Positions 1-27,500 of a stretch of 64,000 nucleotides of DNA are shown piece by piece. The DNA comes from Capitella teleta (lineage: Eukaryota > Annelida > Polychaeta > Capitellidae), in contig KB308724.1 in the NCBI GenBank assembly GCA_000328365.1, positions 508,321 to 572,320 of the forward strand. Reading direction: 5' to 3'. The stretch's first letter is position 1. Each line of letters opens with the position of its first letter. The notes below the pieces were generated by a model. The model made no database searches, was not told where the DNA came from, and saw only the letters and a list, made by a program, of their open reading frames with translations. A program made the translations under genes and the position numbers.

Positions 1-1551
1 CAAGAGTCTCAGTTCCTTTCGCTATTTCTCAGAATGAGGACCCAGTGTTCAGAGTGACCTCAAGGCGACTAGATCAATACTGGAGAAGGTAGGCAAGTAA
101 GAAGCATTGGAAAAGTACGGAAACTTCGGTGTTTTACTAGGATCGGCTGCCACCAAAGCGAGGCTAAGTCATTCGGTGACCATTAATACTCACAAGAGGT
201 TCTCGTTGTGCTAAAATAGCCTAAATATAGCATTCGCCAAATCTACTCATATGCGACTCCGAGATGGAAGTTGAAGCGGTTTAGCAGTTAGAATATTAAA
301 CCGAGTGACCGAGTTGGACATTCTTAAGAAATTTCCGAGGCTTCCGCCAAGGGAGGCGTTTGGTCTGAATTCCGGGACATCTCATTCTGACCAGTTGCAC
401 AGTTGAATACAATATAAATACAATTACCTGTTTGGCTCAGTGGTAAAGCGTTGGACGTTCAATTCAATCCAAGGGAAAGGAGTGTTACATATATAGTACA
501 TACCAACGTAGTGTCTTAGGTCGGGACTTGAAATGGGGAACTCATAACCAATTAATAAATATATGCCCTTAAATAGGGTCATTGTGTGAGGTCATACATA
601 ATATTATGGAGCTGGCTGAGTAATCCGGCAGATATCAAGCCAACTAGGCCTACATGCATGGACTAGTCTGCGCTCTATAAGGTGTCCATTCCAACATCGC
701 AAAGTATTAAATAATCGCAACCTCAGTTTCTTATCCTATTCTCATACTTAATTTATTCTTAAAATTGCATATTATCATGGTGGAATATTTCCGTTGGAAT
801 TAACGCTATCATTATATATAAGAAAGTGTTTGACTCGGTATTTCACCCTTCTTTATACGCGAAGTAGCTACACACAGCCTTTGTATTATATAATAATCAC
901 CTTGCTAATTCATGACATACCGTAGCACACATCCGAACTTTGAAAAAGCCAGATGATGATAATATAAACCTTCTTTATTGGTATTTTGGCACAATGCTGC
1001 CAGCCTGCATTCTGTTCTTGTATATATTGCCAATGCTTTCATTGGAGGAAAAAAAGAACATCTGAATACAAACCCGGGGTTGCAGCTTTGACCTCAGGGC
1101 ATTACGTAGAAGCAACACCAGTGTTACATCAGCGCTGGAAAGCGTTGCATGTTATATTTTCCGTCAGCATTTCGTACGAGTAAAGATATTCGGGTGAGTA
1201 AACATTTCCTATACATATATTCACTCGCCGATGACGAGTGAACATTTTCATTTATTTCGAGCCCTGAGATTAAAAACGTGCGTTAAAATGAAATCCTGGG
1301 TTACAACTATACAACAGCCGACTAAACGGATCTTAACTGACATCTTGCAAGACCGGAACTTTTGAGTAACTTTTTAATAATTAACTCTTCCAGAAGTTAA
1401 CCGCTCGCAGGTTAGTTACATAATCTCAGAGGCGACAAAAAGGTTCGTTTGACCACATAGATGAAAAAATTGTTATTCTTCGTGTATGGTTTAACAGTTA
1501 CAAACTCACAACTGCCCACACCTTTCATAACCGTTAAGATTCATTGTTAAA
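1..1551. other. Non-coding flank, no gene seen
   Basis: No exon or ORF with recognisable coding character was found here. A short stretch at about 431-455 looks like a tRNA D-arm/A-box (GGCTCAGTGGTAAAGCG), but no matching B-box follows, so it is at most a SINE crumb. The only substantial structure is the dispersed repeat copy listed separately. Confidence 0.5.
540..925 (+). repeat. Dispersed repeat, copy 1 of 2
   Basis: This segment is clearly similar to the reverse complement of about 35745-36180. The best-conserved blocks are GGCTGAGTAATCCGGCAGAT near 613, a block around 783-812 (GGTGGAATATTTCCGTTGGA and following), and AAGTAGCTACACACAGCC near 862. Divergence and several indels show an old insertion. 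I see no coding potential, poly-A tail or clear terminal repeats, so the class (MITE, SINE or LINE tail) is undecided. The ends are approximate. Confidence 0.7.
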
Positions 1552-2037
1552 ATGATGTCTGACTCTGAGTCTTGGGAACATAAGAAAGCCAGCTGCAAAT
1601 GCTTCACCTGCAGCAGCACCATGGCGACCGACGACGCAGCCCCCGAAGTCAGCCCCACAATGAATATAACATTCACCGAAAAAAGCATGCAGTACATCAT
1701 GAAGCTGCGAGGCGCCATCATGGACGAAATCGAAGCCTTAGACATGGCGATCGCGGAATTGCAGTCGGACTTTGATTGTTGCAGCACTATTGCTGAGAGA
1801 TTGAAACAGCTGGAGAGGGCCAGGGAGCAGATGTGGCAACACTCGGAGCGGTTGATTCAAGAACATCTAATCTTGGATGAGATGCTGGAAACGTGGTCAA
1901 TGGAGACAGACGCGCTGTCAGCCATTGAAGTCGAAGGTGATCAGAGCCGTGCTGCAATGGATGAAAACAATGAAATGAATCAGGCTTTCATCGAAAGTGA
2001 TTCAGAGGACGAGGACCCAGCCGCTGTGGCAGCGTGA
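1552..2037 (+). CDS. Intronless 161-aa acidic coiled-coil protein, unknown
   Basis: This is an uninterrupted ATG-to-stop ORF of 161 codons. Codon third positions are GC-rich, unlike the AT-rich flanks, which suggests real coding. The start is the first of two adjacent ATGs and the stop is TGA followed directly by a second TGA. The N-terminus has a Cys-containing segment (CKCFTCSS). Residues about 45-125 are heptad-like and rich in Glu, Leu and Met, compatible with a coiled coil. The C-terminus is strongly acidic (SDSEDEDP). No signal peptide or membrane segment is visible. An AATAAA lies about 70 bp downstream near 2106. I do not recognise the family. It could be a single-exon gene, a retrocopy, or one exon of a larger gene, and nothing nearby suggests a role. 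Confidence 0.5.
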   Translation: MMSDSESWEHKKASCKCFTCSSTMATDDAAPEVSPTMNITFTEKSMQYIMKLRGAIMDEIEALDMAIAELQSDFDCCSTIAERLKQLERAREQMWQHSERLIQEHLILDEMLETWSMETDALSAIEVEGDQSRAAMDENNEMNQAFIESDSEDEDPAAVAA

Positions 2038-2242
2038 TGACGATCAACACCCTGGGACAGCTTTCTCTGATACTAGTAGAAGAAAGATAAAGAGAGGAAG
2101 TGAAAAATAAAGAAAGATGAAGAAACAGAGACAAAGACACAGAGAAGGAGGCAACAAGAACCATGACTCTTTTCGGAATCTCCAACCTGCTCTGTGTACG
2201 CTTAGTTCGATTGATCTATATTTGTACGGCGAATAAAATTAT

Positions 2243-2243
<1 letters not shown>

Positions 2244-2308
<65 letters not shown>
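2244..2308. repeat. (TTA)n microsatellite
   Basis: This is about 21 uninterrupted ATT/TTA units. Apparent poly-Tyr or poly-Ile reading frames across it are artefacts of the repeat. Confidence 0.95.
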
Positions 2309-2309
<1 letters not shown>

Positions 2310-4426
2310 GATATTTATATTATTATCATAGCTATAGGCTGCGTTGCTGTTTATCTTGGTGGTGACCTGATTCAGTTCCCTGAATTCGGACCCATATATA
2401 TCACAACGTCCTCTAGGAAAGTGAAGCACAAGTTGGTGTATGAGTCGCTCAACATTAACAGAGACATCCGAATGCGTCGCCAGCCATGTTTATTGTTATG
2501 TAATACACCGACGTCATCATCGCCCGAAAGGCCTCGTCTCAGATCAGATGAACGAAGGAGTGAGGTGATGCATAATTTGGTCGGAAGAAGTGGATGCTCT
2601 CTCCGGTTCGGAGAAACTTATTCCGGATCGCAACCCACGTTTCCTAAGACATCGCCCCGTGGTGTTGGTGGCGACGGAGGGGCCTCGGGAGCCCCATATG
2701 AAGCCCCCTGACACAGCGTCTTCCGATTGGCTCAGTCCTACTGCGTGGGGAAGGCGTGCTTGGCCGTCTTGTCCGATTGAGCAATAATTAAGTGCCACTG
2801 TTTACTGATGCAGGCAAGCAAGTGAGGTTGGATTGCAGTCCAATGACTCCATGTGGCTGTGTGTGGGATCCAGGGCACGGTTCCAGGACTACTGCGGTCT
2901 TTGGCTGCAAATGCTGGCATGCTTTCATTTTGATCCAATATAGAAATGACGCGTTGCTTGTCTTTTATGCGGACATGTCTGCAGGGAATATCACTGAATG
3001 GTTAACCTATGTGAATGCCCTGAGATTTGTTTTTGATGATCAATCCAAAACGGGTGAAGCCATTTCAGCTACCCTCATTTGGATTATGTAACCGCTGTCA
3101 TACATCGGAAGTCACAGCTCGGATTTGCTTTCTGCGTCGAGAAGTTTTGATGCCGAGTAGAAGGTACGCACTCCCCAATGAAACAGAAACGCCAAAACAA
3201 TAAGGAGTATTAATTCAATACTTTTATTCACTTCTTCCTCTTTCAGCTCAACTCGTTCAACAACCATTTTGGTTGCCAAGGACAATCTCCATGGAAACGC
3301 AATTACAAAAGTAAACAAAGAGGATTAATGGAGTTGTGTAACTTTGTACATTCGAATGAAGCAGAATATATACGTGACCTACATGCGTTATAAATACAAT
3401 CATAATAAATTGCCCTTTTAAGGAATTTATTGTAATTATACGATCAATCATAATTCAATTTTCTTTTCTTCGTGAACCTTTTAGAACATCATTTGAACAC
3501 AAAGGGGAAGTATGAATTTAATTGTAAAAAAAAAAAAAAAAAAAATGGAATGTCAGAAAGAATGAAAATGACCAAAAAGATTCCCCAACAAAGTTGCTGT
3601 GAAAAAGAGTAAGGTCTGCAGGAGCGATTAAAATTCAGAGTAAAAAATATTGAACAATATCTCATTAGCATATTCATGACCTGGAAGGAGTGAGATGCAA
3701 TATCACCGAAAAACAAAAAGCTGACCGACAAGTGATTAATGTTCAAGCGATGAAAATTTAACAAAAAGAATTTTTTTTGGTGGTTTTTTTTTTTTTGGTG
3801 AGCACCAAATATCGTGAGGAAAATGATATAATTTCACAATTATGCCAAAAAAACAAAAAACACAAAAAAACCAACAGGATTAATAACAGGAGTCACAGTA
3901 TGAAAGACAACATAGCGACTAATGTAATTGTTTTACTATTTATTTGAGACAGAATGATAGTATTTAGGAATGTGAGTAATTATATTTTTTCTCTCGTTCA
4001 AATGCATAATCAGAGTACAACACTCACTCAACAGTAGTTGCGCTGGATAAAATTTACATTTAGTTTTCCCTTCCAGAGGGTAACAACGAGGGAGCTAGAC
4101 AACAGAACGATTTGATTTGGGTGCCAGGAATAAAAATAACCATGATAGGGAGAAAAGTTCAATTTCTCCAATATTCATTCTTTTATATTTTTTTACCTGA
4201 AGACAAAGAAAAAAAAAACTTCCATGTTTGCATAATGATGTAATAATAATAATACATTCAGTGTAAGTTATTAAAAATTTGATTGAGAAAAAAAAAGAAA
4301 AAAAAAGAAAAAAGAAAAAAAGAGAAGAGAGAAATGAGCTGAACAGCTATGATGAGCGAACGGAGCACCAAAAAACCAGCCTTAAGTAAGCTCACACGGA
4401 ATCTAATCGCTCCGTCACGAGTACCC
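2309..4426. other. Intergenic region with one weak ORF
   Basis: This lies between the intronless ORF and the PPP1R16 3' end. An open stretch at about 2792-3091 (plus) reads like protein near its end (NITEWLTYVNALRFVFDD) but has no homologue I know and no clear start. The segment 2540-2790 is GC-richer than its surroundings without a recognisable product. From 3200 on, the sequence is A/T-rich with poly-A and poly-T tracts and probably contains the PPP1R16 3' UTR, which is read on the minus strand. Confidence 0.4.
3939..3944 (-). terminator. Candidate poly(A) signal for PPP1R16
   Basis: AATAAA on the minus strand, about 480 nt past the PPP1R16 stop codon. A second AATAAA lies at 3223-3228. 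Which one is used cannot be told from the sequence. Confidence 0.35.
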
Positions 4427-18020
<13,594 letters not shown>

Positions 18021-19631
18021 TCACACCGAGTAAAGATCCATGACGCAATCACCGCGACTGAAATGAAACCGAAAGAAAAAAAGTTAGCACAATCATACAA
18101 TATGACATCGTTGAGTGCAGTAAGGTCAACGCTTTCAACATCACGAGTCACGTTCGGCTGCTCGGCTCGTGTATACACACAGCAGCCCAAGGCTGAAAGA
18201 TCAGTCAAAAGGCGCGCAGTCCGCAGCACGTTTCTGACTATTAGTCGCATTATAAGCTCAAACAATGCATGCATCCATCACAGGAAGGAAACGCTCACTG
18301 GGTGCTGATGAATGAGCGTGGTGTATAATTGTATATGCGCATTCACCTACCCCCAGCGCCCCTCTTAAAGGTCTCGTATTGCTAATTGCTGGGGAAACTT
18401 TTAAAAATCACTCCATGCAGGGTGTTGGGTTCAGTTCTTGTTCCCCGAGCAATCATGCACGCGAAAACCTCCGATGATGAACAAAATCACTCATTGAATC
18501 ACAAACGCATAAAACACACCTATATATCATGCCACTAAATACACACGACCCTGGTTTAAAGAAAACCAACAGGTCAGCGGAGTGCTAGCCGACTACGAAT
18601 ATTTATTTCAACAAAGCAGTACACCCCAGGGATCGAATGAATCAGCGACAGAGAGAAGAAAAAATATCGGATTATATATCAAACGCCCTCGACAGATCTG
18701 ATCCTAAATAGGTCACGAAGCGACGCCCTCTAGTGACGAGTAACAATGCGACGGTCGTAAAGAAACTCGCAAGTTGGTTGTTATGTAACGCTGATGACAA
18801 CACTTGAATATCGATCCGTGGGTCACACTGAACGCGGTAAAAGTGTGAGGAACGTTACTCCAACGTTCAATTACGGGGAAATCGTGTAATTCGCAATGTT
18901 AAGTCGACAAAACAGTGAAAACACACAGCCCAGCCTCATCGTAGCGAAGACATCATTTATGACAAATTCCAACCAACTCGGGATGTTCAAGATGTTCCTA
19001 TTTCATACGCAATCATTAATTCGCGTAATCCATTCAGCAATCAGTATAAACACAGAGAGGCCATGAAGAGTTATTTAGCAGAGCGATCTGCATGGCGGCG
19101 TTCAATTGGCTTCAGAGATGATTGCGATTCGGCGAGGGTGCATGAGGATGAAACTGAAAGTGGAAGCCGCACTCAACACAGGACGAGGTCCTCCCTTTGA
19201 AAGGAGGACAAAGTGGCTCCATGAGGGAAGCAGGCCCGTCCTCGCGACACGCGGACCCTCAATCACTCCATTCAGTTCTCCTCCTCACTACGAAGTGACA
19301 AATGCGAGGACGTTCGCCCGGGTTGCGCAGTCATCGCAGCAGCAAATCTCATGACGGCGTACGGGCAGTGTAATCAAGGGTTGTAGAATACGAGTGGTTA
19401 CAGTGCAATCAAGAGGTAATGAAAGAATGGAAACCTGATCTATGGGCCGAGAGCGAACGTTCGTTCATAAAATGCTATCCCTTATATAGAGATTGGTGCA
19501 GAATCGAACACGCGAGGCCAAATTATTGGTCAGCTCAGACGTCGCGGTCATTCTTATCAGCGTTGACCGGGGGTCAGTTAAGCATTGAAGGCACAGGAGT
19601 GCCTCTGACAGCGGCTATTACGATCCAAGCG

Positions 19632-19681
19632 NNNNNNNNNNNNNNNNNNNNNNNNNNNNNNNNNNNNNNNNNNNNNNNNNN
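19632..19681. other. Assembly gap (50 N)
   Basis: Exactly 50 N bases, followed by TT and a run of about 20 C. The homopolymer is the likely cause of the break. The true gap size is unknown. Confidence 0.99.
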
Positions 19682-21534
19682 TTCCCCCCCCCCCCCCCCC
19701 CCCAACATTACTATCACGCCATCGGCAGCAGCGGAATTTGACTCAAACACGAAAATGAGACAACATCGGAACAAATTATAGAGGTTATCAGGCTATTATA
19801 ATATGAGATATGACATAATTATCAAAAGCAGCAACAGTGCAAAGTGGACATGTGATTTGCAATGCGGACAGATGCTCTTAAACGCAATACCGGAATATGG
19901 CACTCAGAGAATGATAAAGAAAAACAGCGAGAAAATCCGCTCAAATCTGATTCCAAGGCACGCAACACGCCCGTTTCGATTTCATCCTAGATTGTCCAAC
20001 GCATAGGCCTCAAACCAACTGACTAATGCTGGACAGCCGAGTGACCATTAGGCTCTCCCAGGGATTAGATTCGTTACTAAGTGACCAATGACAGAGTTAC
20101 ATATAATGCATTTTAATGGAAACAGGAAAAGAACGGCACGAGGGAATTTATAAGTGCCACTAAGTCTGACTTCATTGCTGTAGTGGGTGTTGTACATGCA
20201 TACGACTAGGCCTGGGTGATTATTCGTATTTCGGTATCCGTATTCGATCGCAATACTAATAAAAGACGCCAGAGTCGGGAGATTAGGAGACTCGAGACCA
20301 TCAGCAATGCAGACCTGCAGCTGGTTTCGATACGAAGCGTGTGTAATCTCAGGACGAGGCTCAATTGCCTGCAGCCTAATCTGTGGGATTACTCAATAAC
20401 AGTAGAGACTTATCCGGCAGGGAGGGGCGGGGGGGGGGGGATGGGGTTGGTCGTCGGCAACTGGGCTGCGTGTGTTCTGGGGATCGGTTGCACGAAGCAA
20501 CGAATCGAGGGGTTATTTTTTGGCTGGTGGGGACGCGACAATAATGTTTGGCTATATTGTATTATTCAGCCCGTCAAGAATAATGTTGACATTGATATCA
20601 CTCAGCGTAGCCGCCATAATAGCGTCTCATACGCAGACGACACACGGCGCCAAATGAACGCTGACCGAAAGGCGTCAATAAGCACCGCGTAGCGACAACA
20701 CATGATGACCCTAGGTCCAGTGGGAATGACCAAGATGCCAGCAGACGCCAAAGGAGAACGCAGAGAAATCGTCCAGATTCCACGTACTCCCTCAACGAGG
20801 GAAAAGAAGAAAAAAAGATCCATTCACAAAAGCGTAGGTAAATTAGACGAGGGACCTGGCGTCTATTTTAACGCACTGATGGTCTGCGGGGACAGTTCAA
20901 TTTCAGCAACGGAGGGGAAATAAACACTGATAGCTCACAATTGGTGCTTAATCGGATGCTAAATTGAACAATTAGCGCCAAGACGACTTGTGGCAGCTCA
21001 AGAGACAAATTACACGAAGCGTTGCGTGGCAATAGCTCCACATTCTCGCGGCAGAGTTGGGGACATCGCTCAACCGGGTGTGAGCGATAATACGGGGGAA
21101 AACTCCGTAGCGATTAAACATGCTTCGATTTGCTGCCAAAATCTGCCGGTCGAAGTGAGATGGGAATCGCTTGAGCTTCCGACAAAAGCCGAGAAAATAT
21201 CACAGAAAATGCGCTGTGGCTTCAGAAAAGGAAGTGAAAACAAACCCCTCGCGAGTGATCCATGTCATAATATCCGCACAGTGCAACCAAATAAGTGTAC
21301 ATAATTCCCCGCCCATTCGAGTCAAACGAACACAGAAGAAGTAAAGAGATTGCCAATACGGTGACCCCTAGGCACTCAAATACCATTGATCAGAACTTCT
21401 GAATCGATCTCAGTCAAACAGAACCAAATTTCAGCCGGGCGGACGGCGTTTGATTCGAAATGCGGAGGTGATCAGTGCGGGCGGAAGGACATCAGCGAAA
21501 TCGCATTTGCTGACATGGACGCCGATCCATACGA

Positions 21535-21561
21535 CTGCTGCTGCTGCTGCTGCTGCTGCTG
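21535..21561. repeat. (CTG)9 microsatellite
   Basis: Nine perfect CTG units in non-coding DNA. No coding frame through it is supported. Confidence 0.95.
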
Positions 21562-24500
21562 AGAACAGCGAGGATCGAAGAGATTTCTTGGTACATAATT
21601 GAGATGCCCCGAGGAACGGTTTATAATATGACCACGGCAGAATTCTCTCCGTGAAACAGCAATGGCGTAGACTCAAAGAGCAACCCAGGACTACGGTTTG
21701 CCTCATCTTTTATAATTACATAACATATACCATGGACGCCAGGGGTCATTAAAGGTCATGACCCCTCCGTGATCCCTAGGGTGCCACAAACTTTGATCAA
21801 ATTATTACCGGACATGACGTCACGCACCTTCGTCGCTCTCGCTTCTTGCCGCGCAACAAAGCCGGCGAGTTTAGTGCGAGGAAAAAGAAGAAATGAATTA
21901 GCCTTTAGCCAATGGGCATCTGAGCATTGTGGCAACATGGCCGCAGGCAATCACGCCAGAATCGGGACGCAGCGCGGATTGGCGTGTCGTCATGGTGACG
22001 GAGTGGATTGACCTCATGTGACCTCTCTCGGGCGGTAATGTGTTCATTACATACGATATTCACGACATAGAGATACATACCCGAACACGCGGCGCAACAT
22101 ATGGAATGAAAAATTGAAATTTCTTCTACCGTGGACATCTCAAATTATTTAATATCATTTGTACATTGCAACATGAGAGAAGCAACCATCGGCAAATCAT
22201 TTAAAGCAGCGTAGAGGGGGGTCATCGTGACCTCCAGATGTCAATGACGTCATAGAACATCAGATCCTCAAATTTGTCCATCACAAGAAATGGGTCAAAA
22301 CAGACATAATCCTGATGTCCAAAAAGGAAACCAGTTTGATCAAATCTCTCCCAAGACAGATCACACTCATTCGTTCGGGCCTCAGTTCAAGAGGACAATT
22401 GGTGAGAATTGCATCGAATTTTAATTCATAATTCGATTTGATAATTAACAGCGAGAGACTCAATTCTTCCTATTTTCTGATGCATTATTCTCGCGTGCAA
22501 TTATTAATTCCTGTTTATCGCATCGAACTTTGATAAATCATTGATTCATACTAGAGGTCAGAGGTCAATATTTTTCAATCTAAAGAACAGAGATAAGAAA
22601 GGAATTTCATCTCGCAGGCCGAAGAAATGAAATGGAAGAGATAGCGGCACTGATCGAATATCGCGTCATAAGGTCAAGGCCTCAAAAGTGATTAGCTGAC
22701 CTGACCGCATTGTGAACGAGTATTGATTGCGTATACTGATTGCTGAGATGGTGGAAAAACGACATTCAAGAGTACTTGAGAAACAGATGAGTTCACCTCA
22801 CCCATACAGTATACAGATAAAATGGTAGAAAGTAAGAAACCGGAAAATCAACTCGGAATTCATGGATTCATGGCTGATTCATGGTTTTATTAATGGCAAA
22901 CGACCATGAATCGCGACAAACAATCAATCAGAATTACTTATTAATAATCTCTTGAGTCTTGACAGTAAATCGGAAATAAAACCAAATATTGAGGAAATTT
23001 TGATGCGAAATCAAGCGAATAATGCGACACCGACGACGAGGAAAATGGTTCTGTGATTGGCAGAGCAACAAATGAGCTGATCCAGGGTTTATGAGCAAAA
23101 TGGAGCCTCGTAAAGACACGTCATGGGAAGCCGCGTAAACACCGTATGTAATAACAGGTCTCCGTGGGCAATGTACTAACAGTTAATCGTCAACATTAAC
23201 CAATCATACGACCTTTGAACTTGCTATTTATAGATGCCAATTTGAGACAACGGTGACGCAACACGAATTATGTACGAAAATAAAGGATATTTTCAATCGC
23301 AAATTCACAAAACCCTGAATGCCATGATGACCTTGATCTCAGCACGACCCCTTGAGATAGCTGTAGATATGTGGGCAAAAATTTCCCCTGCCCGAGGGAG
23401 GTGCGGAAACAACGGCGGAACGGATCGGCTCACAAATTAATTTATCGGTCACAAAAGACGACCACGCGGCTTCTGCTGCTGCTGCGAAGATGTGGTTAGG
23501 GAAGCAAACCAGAAACCGGCGAATTCGCAGCAGACTGAACGCACAACACACTGTGTTACGCCGAGTAGTTCCAGCATAATATCACAAGAGAAATAAGCGA
23601 CAATTTGTCAAACTCTGACATAGAACAGAAATCGGTCTAAGAAAAACACGTGACCAGGGAGGAATTTCAAGGAATGCGACAGTGTTGAATAGGAGACATC
23701 AGGCAAGAATGTTCTCTGGCTGAACCGCAAAACCAGAGAGTATTTATGACCAACCAGCATCATAATCAATCAGCGTTGTGGATTAACATTGCAGTCATAC
23801 ATAGTTCTGTATTACATTGCCATTGATAACAACTCTCCACACAGGGCCAATGTATAAGCCACGAAACGCGTGCAAGTCACTCAAGCGTGTGCAGATAATT
23901 AATATTCATGAGTGCACAATCGATAGATCGATAGCAGGGAGGATATTATTTGAGTATTTACAGTGCGTGCGAATAAGGAAAAAGAATACAAAACCAAAAT
24001 CATAGCAGGAGGTCAGGGGTCAGAATACTAAAATAACTAAACGATCCATTAACAGCATAATAAAATAATGAGTAGCGGATGCACTACAGAATTTAGTGCT
24101 TGTGAGTTAAGTGCACGAATAGTATACATGATTGATCTGCTTATTTATAATGACAAATTTCGAGGGCGTTTTGCACAGCTGTTGTCTGCGAGGACACCGT
24201 AATATGCACGTGGCTTTGTTTACACCGCAGAAGCGAGCATTTATTGCATCACCGACAGATTGGCATCACGGCTGATTAGCGCAAGAAATCAGAACAATCT
24301 GCATTGGGCGCATTACGTAAGAACCTAGGTTCACCTGCATGCAGCCATTCAGCTAAGCGGCAGACCTTTATGCCCCTGCGACACTCATGCACATAACACA
24401 AGAGTTCAATAAAGGTCAGCCAGCAATGATGAGTAACAAACATGTTTCACAAATCAACTCTCTGCTCTGTGTTCGAGCTGCAATAGCCGAGTTCAATTAT

Positions 24501-27500
24501 CCGTTATTGATGCGAATGATGACGTAAAATCACATAATGTTATGTTACATAACCTTCAAAAGAAACTGGTTATGAACCAGACTAATAAATAATGCTCCGT
24601 GCTTTGCCCATTCGCGGCTGGAACAGAACAGCCTCGCAATTGACAGATGAAATTAGCATAAGAATGCACAGCAATTAATACACACACAGCGCAACAGCAG
24701 ACTGTCGTTTGCCTCAACCTGAACTGAACTTGGCGAACTTTTAACACATTATTTAAAGCTTCAATAAGCGAATTAAAGCAGTTCTTTCACCGCTCCAACG
24801 TTAAGGAGTACACGCAAGTATAAGCTATTTATAAACCGTTAAAATGGGTTATGCACCCTTAAAGGCGTATACGCACATCGCATACTAACTTACTGAGTAA
24901 TATACTAAAAAGAAAAATCCCGGCTCTGCAGCCCACTCAACATAGCAGCTATGAGACATCCTGCTTCTGAATAACACATAACAAATATTCGGTCTGAAAC
25001 ACTAAAGTGCTCCAAGTACTCTTCAATTGGCCTCGTTTAAAGTTTGAAAACTTTTTCTGTGGATTTTTCATACTTGTATATGGCAATGTCGTGAGGGTTG
25101 CGTCGCTTGAGTTGACAAATTAACCTGACGCTCACAGAGATTCATAGATGTAGGAGAATACAGACAAATCTAACCATAGTATACTGTATACAGTAGCACA
25201 CGCGTACTCAAAAACATGTTTGTGCATTCAATGGTGAGCAACATGACAAATTGTGCACGTAATATTGAGGGAACTGTCATCAAAAATCTACTGCACTTAA
25301 CGAACTTTTTTCGTCTTGTAATGAAACCCATTCTCACAGCTTCACAAACTCGTATCAAATGCATATATCGGGTAATTGACACAAACCTCTGAAGCAATGA
25401 CTCATAAATTAAAGCCAGACTAAACACTTGAGAACTCAGCAGTCAATTTGACACAATCAAGTTCTGCATCGTAATTCTTCAATGTCAACAGTCCTGCTTA
25501 CCGAGCACTACTGGTAGCTGTGTAAATCCTGTTGCAATCCGATTGAAAACATGAGCAATTTTTTGGAATCCAAACTATTTATTAAATTAGGCCGGCGATC
25601 TTGTGATATCCTAGTAAATATGCAATATGGCATAGTAAAAGCAGTGAATTTTTGATGAATAAGAAAGATACAAGAGTCATTTGGTAAATTATAACACCTG
25701 TCTTCATCCTGATTAAAGAAATGATTAATTATATGCGCTCAAGCATCCCTTGAACTCTAAAATAATGAACCTCAACGATTGTGATGACGTCATCATTGAT
25801 ATGCTCAGTAAGACTTCATCACAACAAGTGACCACTAGCATCATTGCAGGATAATTAAGATGATATATTACGCCAGCATCGGAATAGATGACAATTTTAG
25901 CCTATGCTAGTATAGCTTAAGGTGGAAACTGTATAGCTATAATTAATGGATTAACCATAGCTAATTAGCTATAGTGTTGACTCGTTCAGAGTATAGTAAT
26001 TAAGACCAACAATTGAATATAGCCAACAAACCAACATGTTCTGCATGGTATAAGTGCTGGCCATAATAGAACATGGTGTATGCACATGAGCAATTATTTC
26101 CTTTCCTTCCTTCTATTATTTCATTAGATCGATTTTCAAATGGACAAACTCATCTGAGTCTTCTGATTATGCTCAGATGACTTTGTTTGGCTTAAATCTG
26201 CAATGAGTACTACAGTTATTAATAACTACGGCACATGTGACAAGTCATAATCATTAAAGCACCCAACCGCAATTCTTCAAATAGTGGGAGTCTTAAGATT
26301 AAACATTAAGATTAGAGTCTTGATAAAGGGATATAAGCAAAATTGAGCACATATGTTTAAATCTGGTAAAAGCAATGATTTCTGGACAAAGTAAAGTTGT
26401 TTCAGTTTCAAGAGTTTGGGTAAACTTTAAATATGCTGAACTGCATGGCCCTGTTTACTCATGCGAGTTAAAACTAGAAAATATTCGCCAGCAATCTACA
26501 CACATGAACACATACAGTATTAAACCGAGGAGAGTCATAAAACGAACCGCATTCTACTCAAATGCTGATATTTAAAGTAAGAGCGAAATGTTCTCACCTA
26601 TCCACAGCAGCGCCAACAGTCAGCGAGGCACTCAAATAGAACCACAGACAAATTTTTTGTTTATTCCGAGAAATAACACGCGACACGTCAGAACCGTCAC
26701 ACGGGTTTGAAAGAAAATGGTTATCCGAGGTATTCCGATAGTTCGGTGAACTTTTCCCTGCCTAATTAGTGAGAAAACTGGCAAAAACTCCTCCTGCTTC
26801 GTTCTCTGAGCTGTCATCCGCTCAGACGACAGCTCCAATTAGTCGTTCCGCAGGTGGTCGCCAGGGGGAGCCCCGCTCAGTTCATAACGCACTCGCAGGG
26901 CGGCAGCACTGGTGCAAGGTGGCTTTTAGCGCCAACAACTTCTTACCGCGTGCCCCCAGGGACGTGTCTCTCAAGGCGATCCGGTCGACGTGAGGTTTGG
27001 GGTTAATATTGCGACACGTGGCAGTGCACCTGTACTTGGAAACGCACCGAGATAGAGGCTATACTCCAGCCAAGGAGCGTTATGATTGTTTTTTTCATGT
27101 GGTACTTAGTATCCAGAATAGTATGTAACTCCACAGGCTTACATGCATAATGAAGTTAAGAATAAAAATGTCTTCCATTAAACAATTGTGACAATGGCGG
27201 CTGCATGATAAATTACGATAAATGAGAAGATAATTAGTGTGAGAATTTATATATGTCTGGAATTTAGCCAATTTATTGAGCAAGAGTCAGATGTTTCATT
27301 CATTTATTCATAATAATTAATATGTGTGCTTTGTTAGGTTGCCTGTGCTACTGTTAATATTGTTTATTTCTTCTGAATCTGGAGGTCCTGATGTTGAGTA
27401 CACATAGTCTTCTCCCCAAGAAAAGGGAGGTGCATTGTCAATTGATAGAATGACGGGCATCGCAAATAATTAACATCAAAGCACAACATTGCACCTACGG

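Noticed and set aside
431-475. A tRNA or complete SINE near the window start
   Set aside because: Only an A-box/D-arm-like stretch is present; no B-box or shared SINE body follows.
2206-2429. Long poly-Tyr or poly-Ile frames across the TTA array
   Set aside because: They are translations of a microsatellite; the same applies to the ATT array at 32512 and the GT array at 33779.
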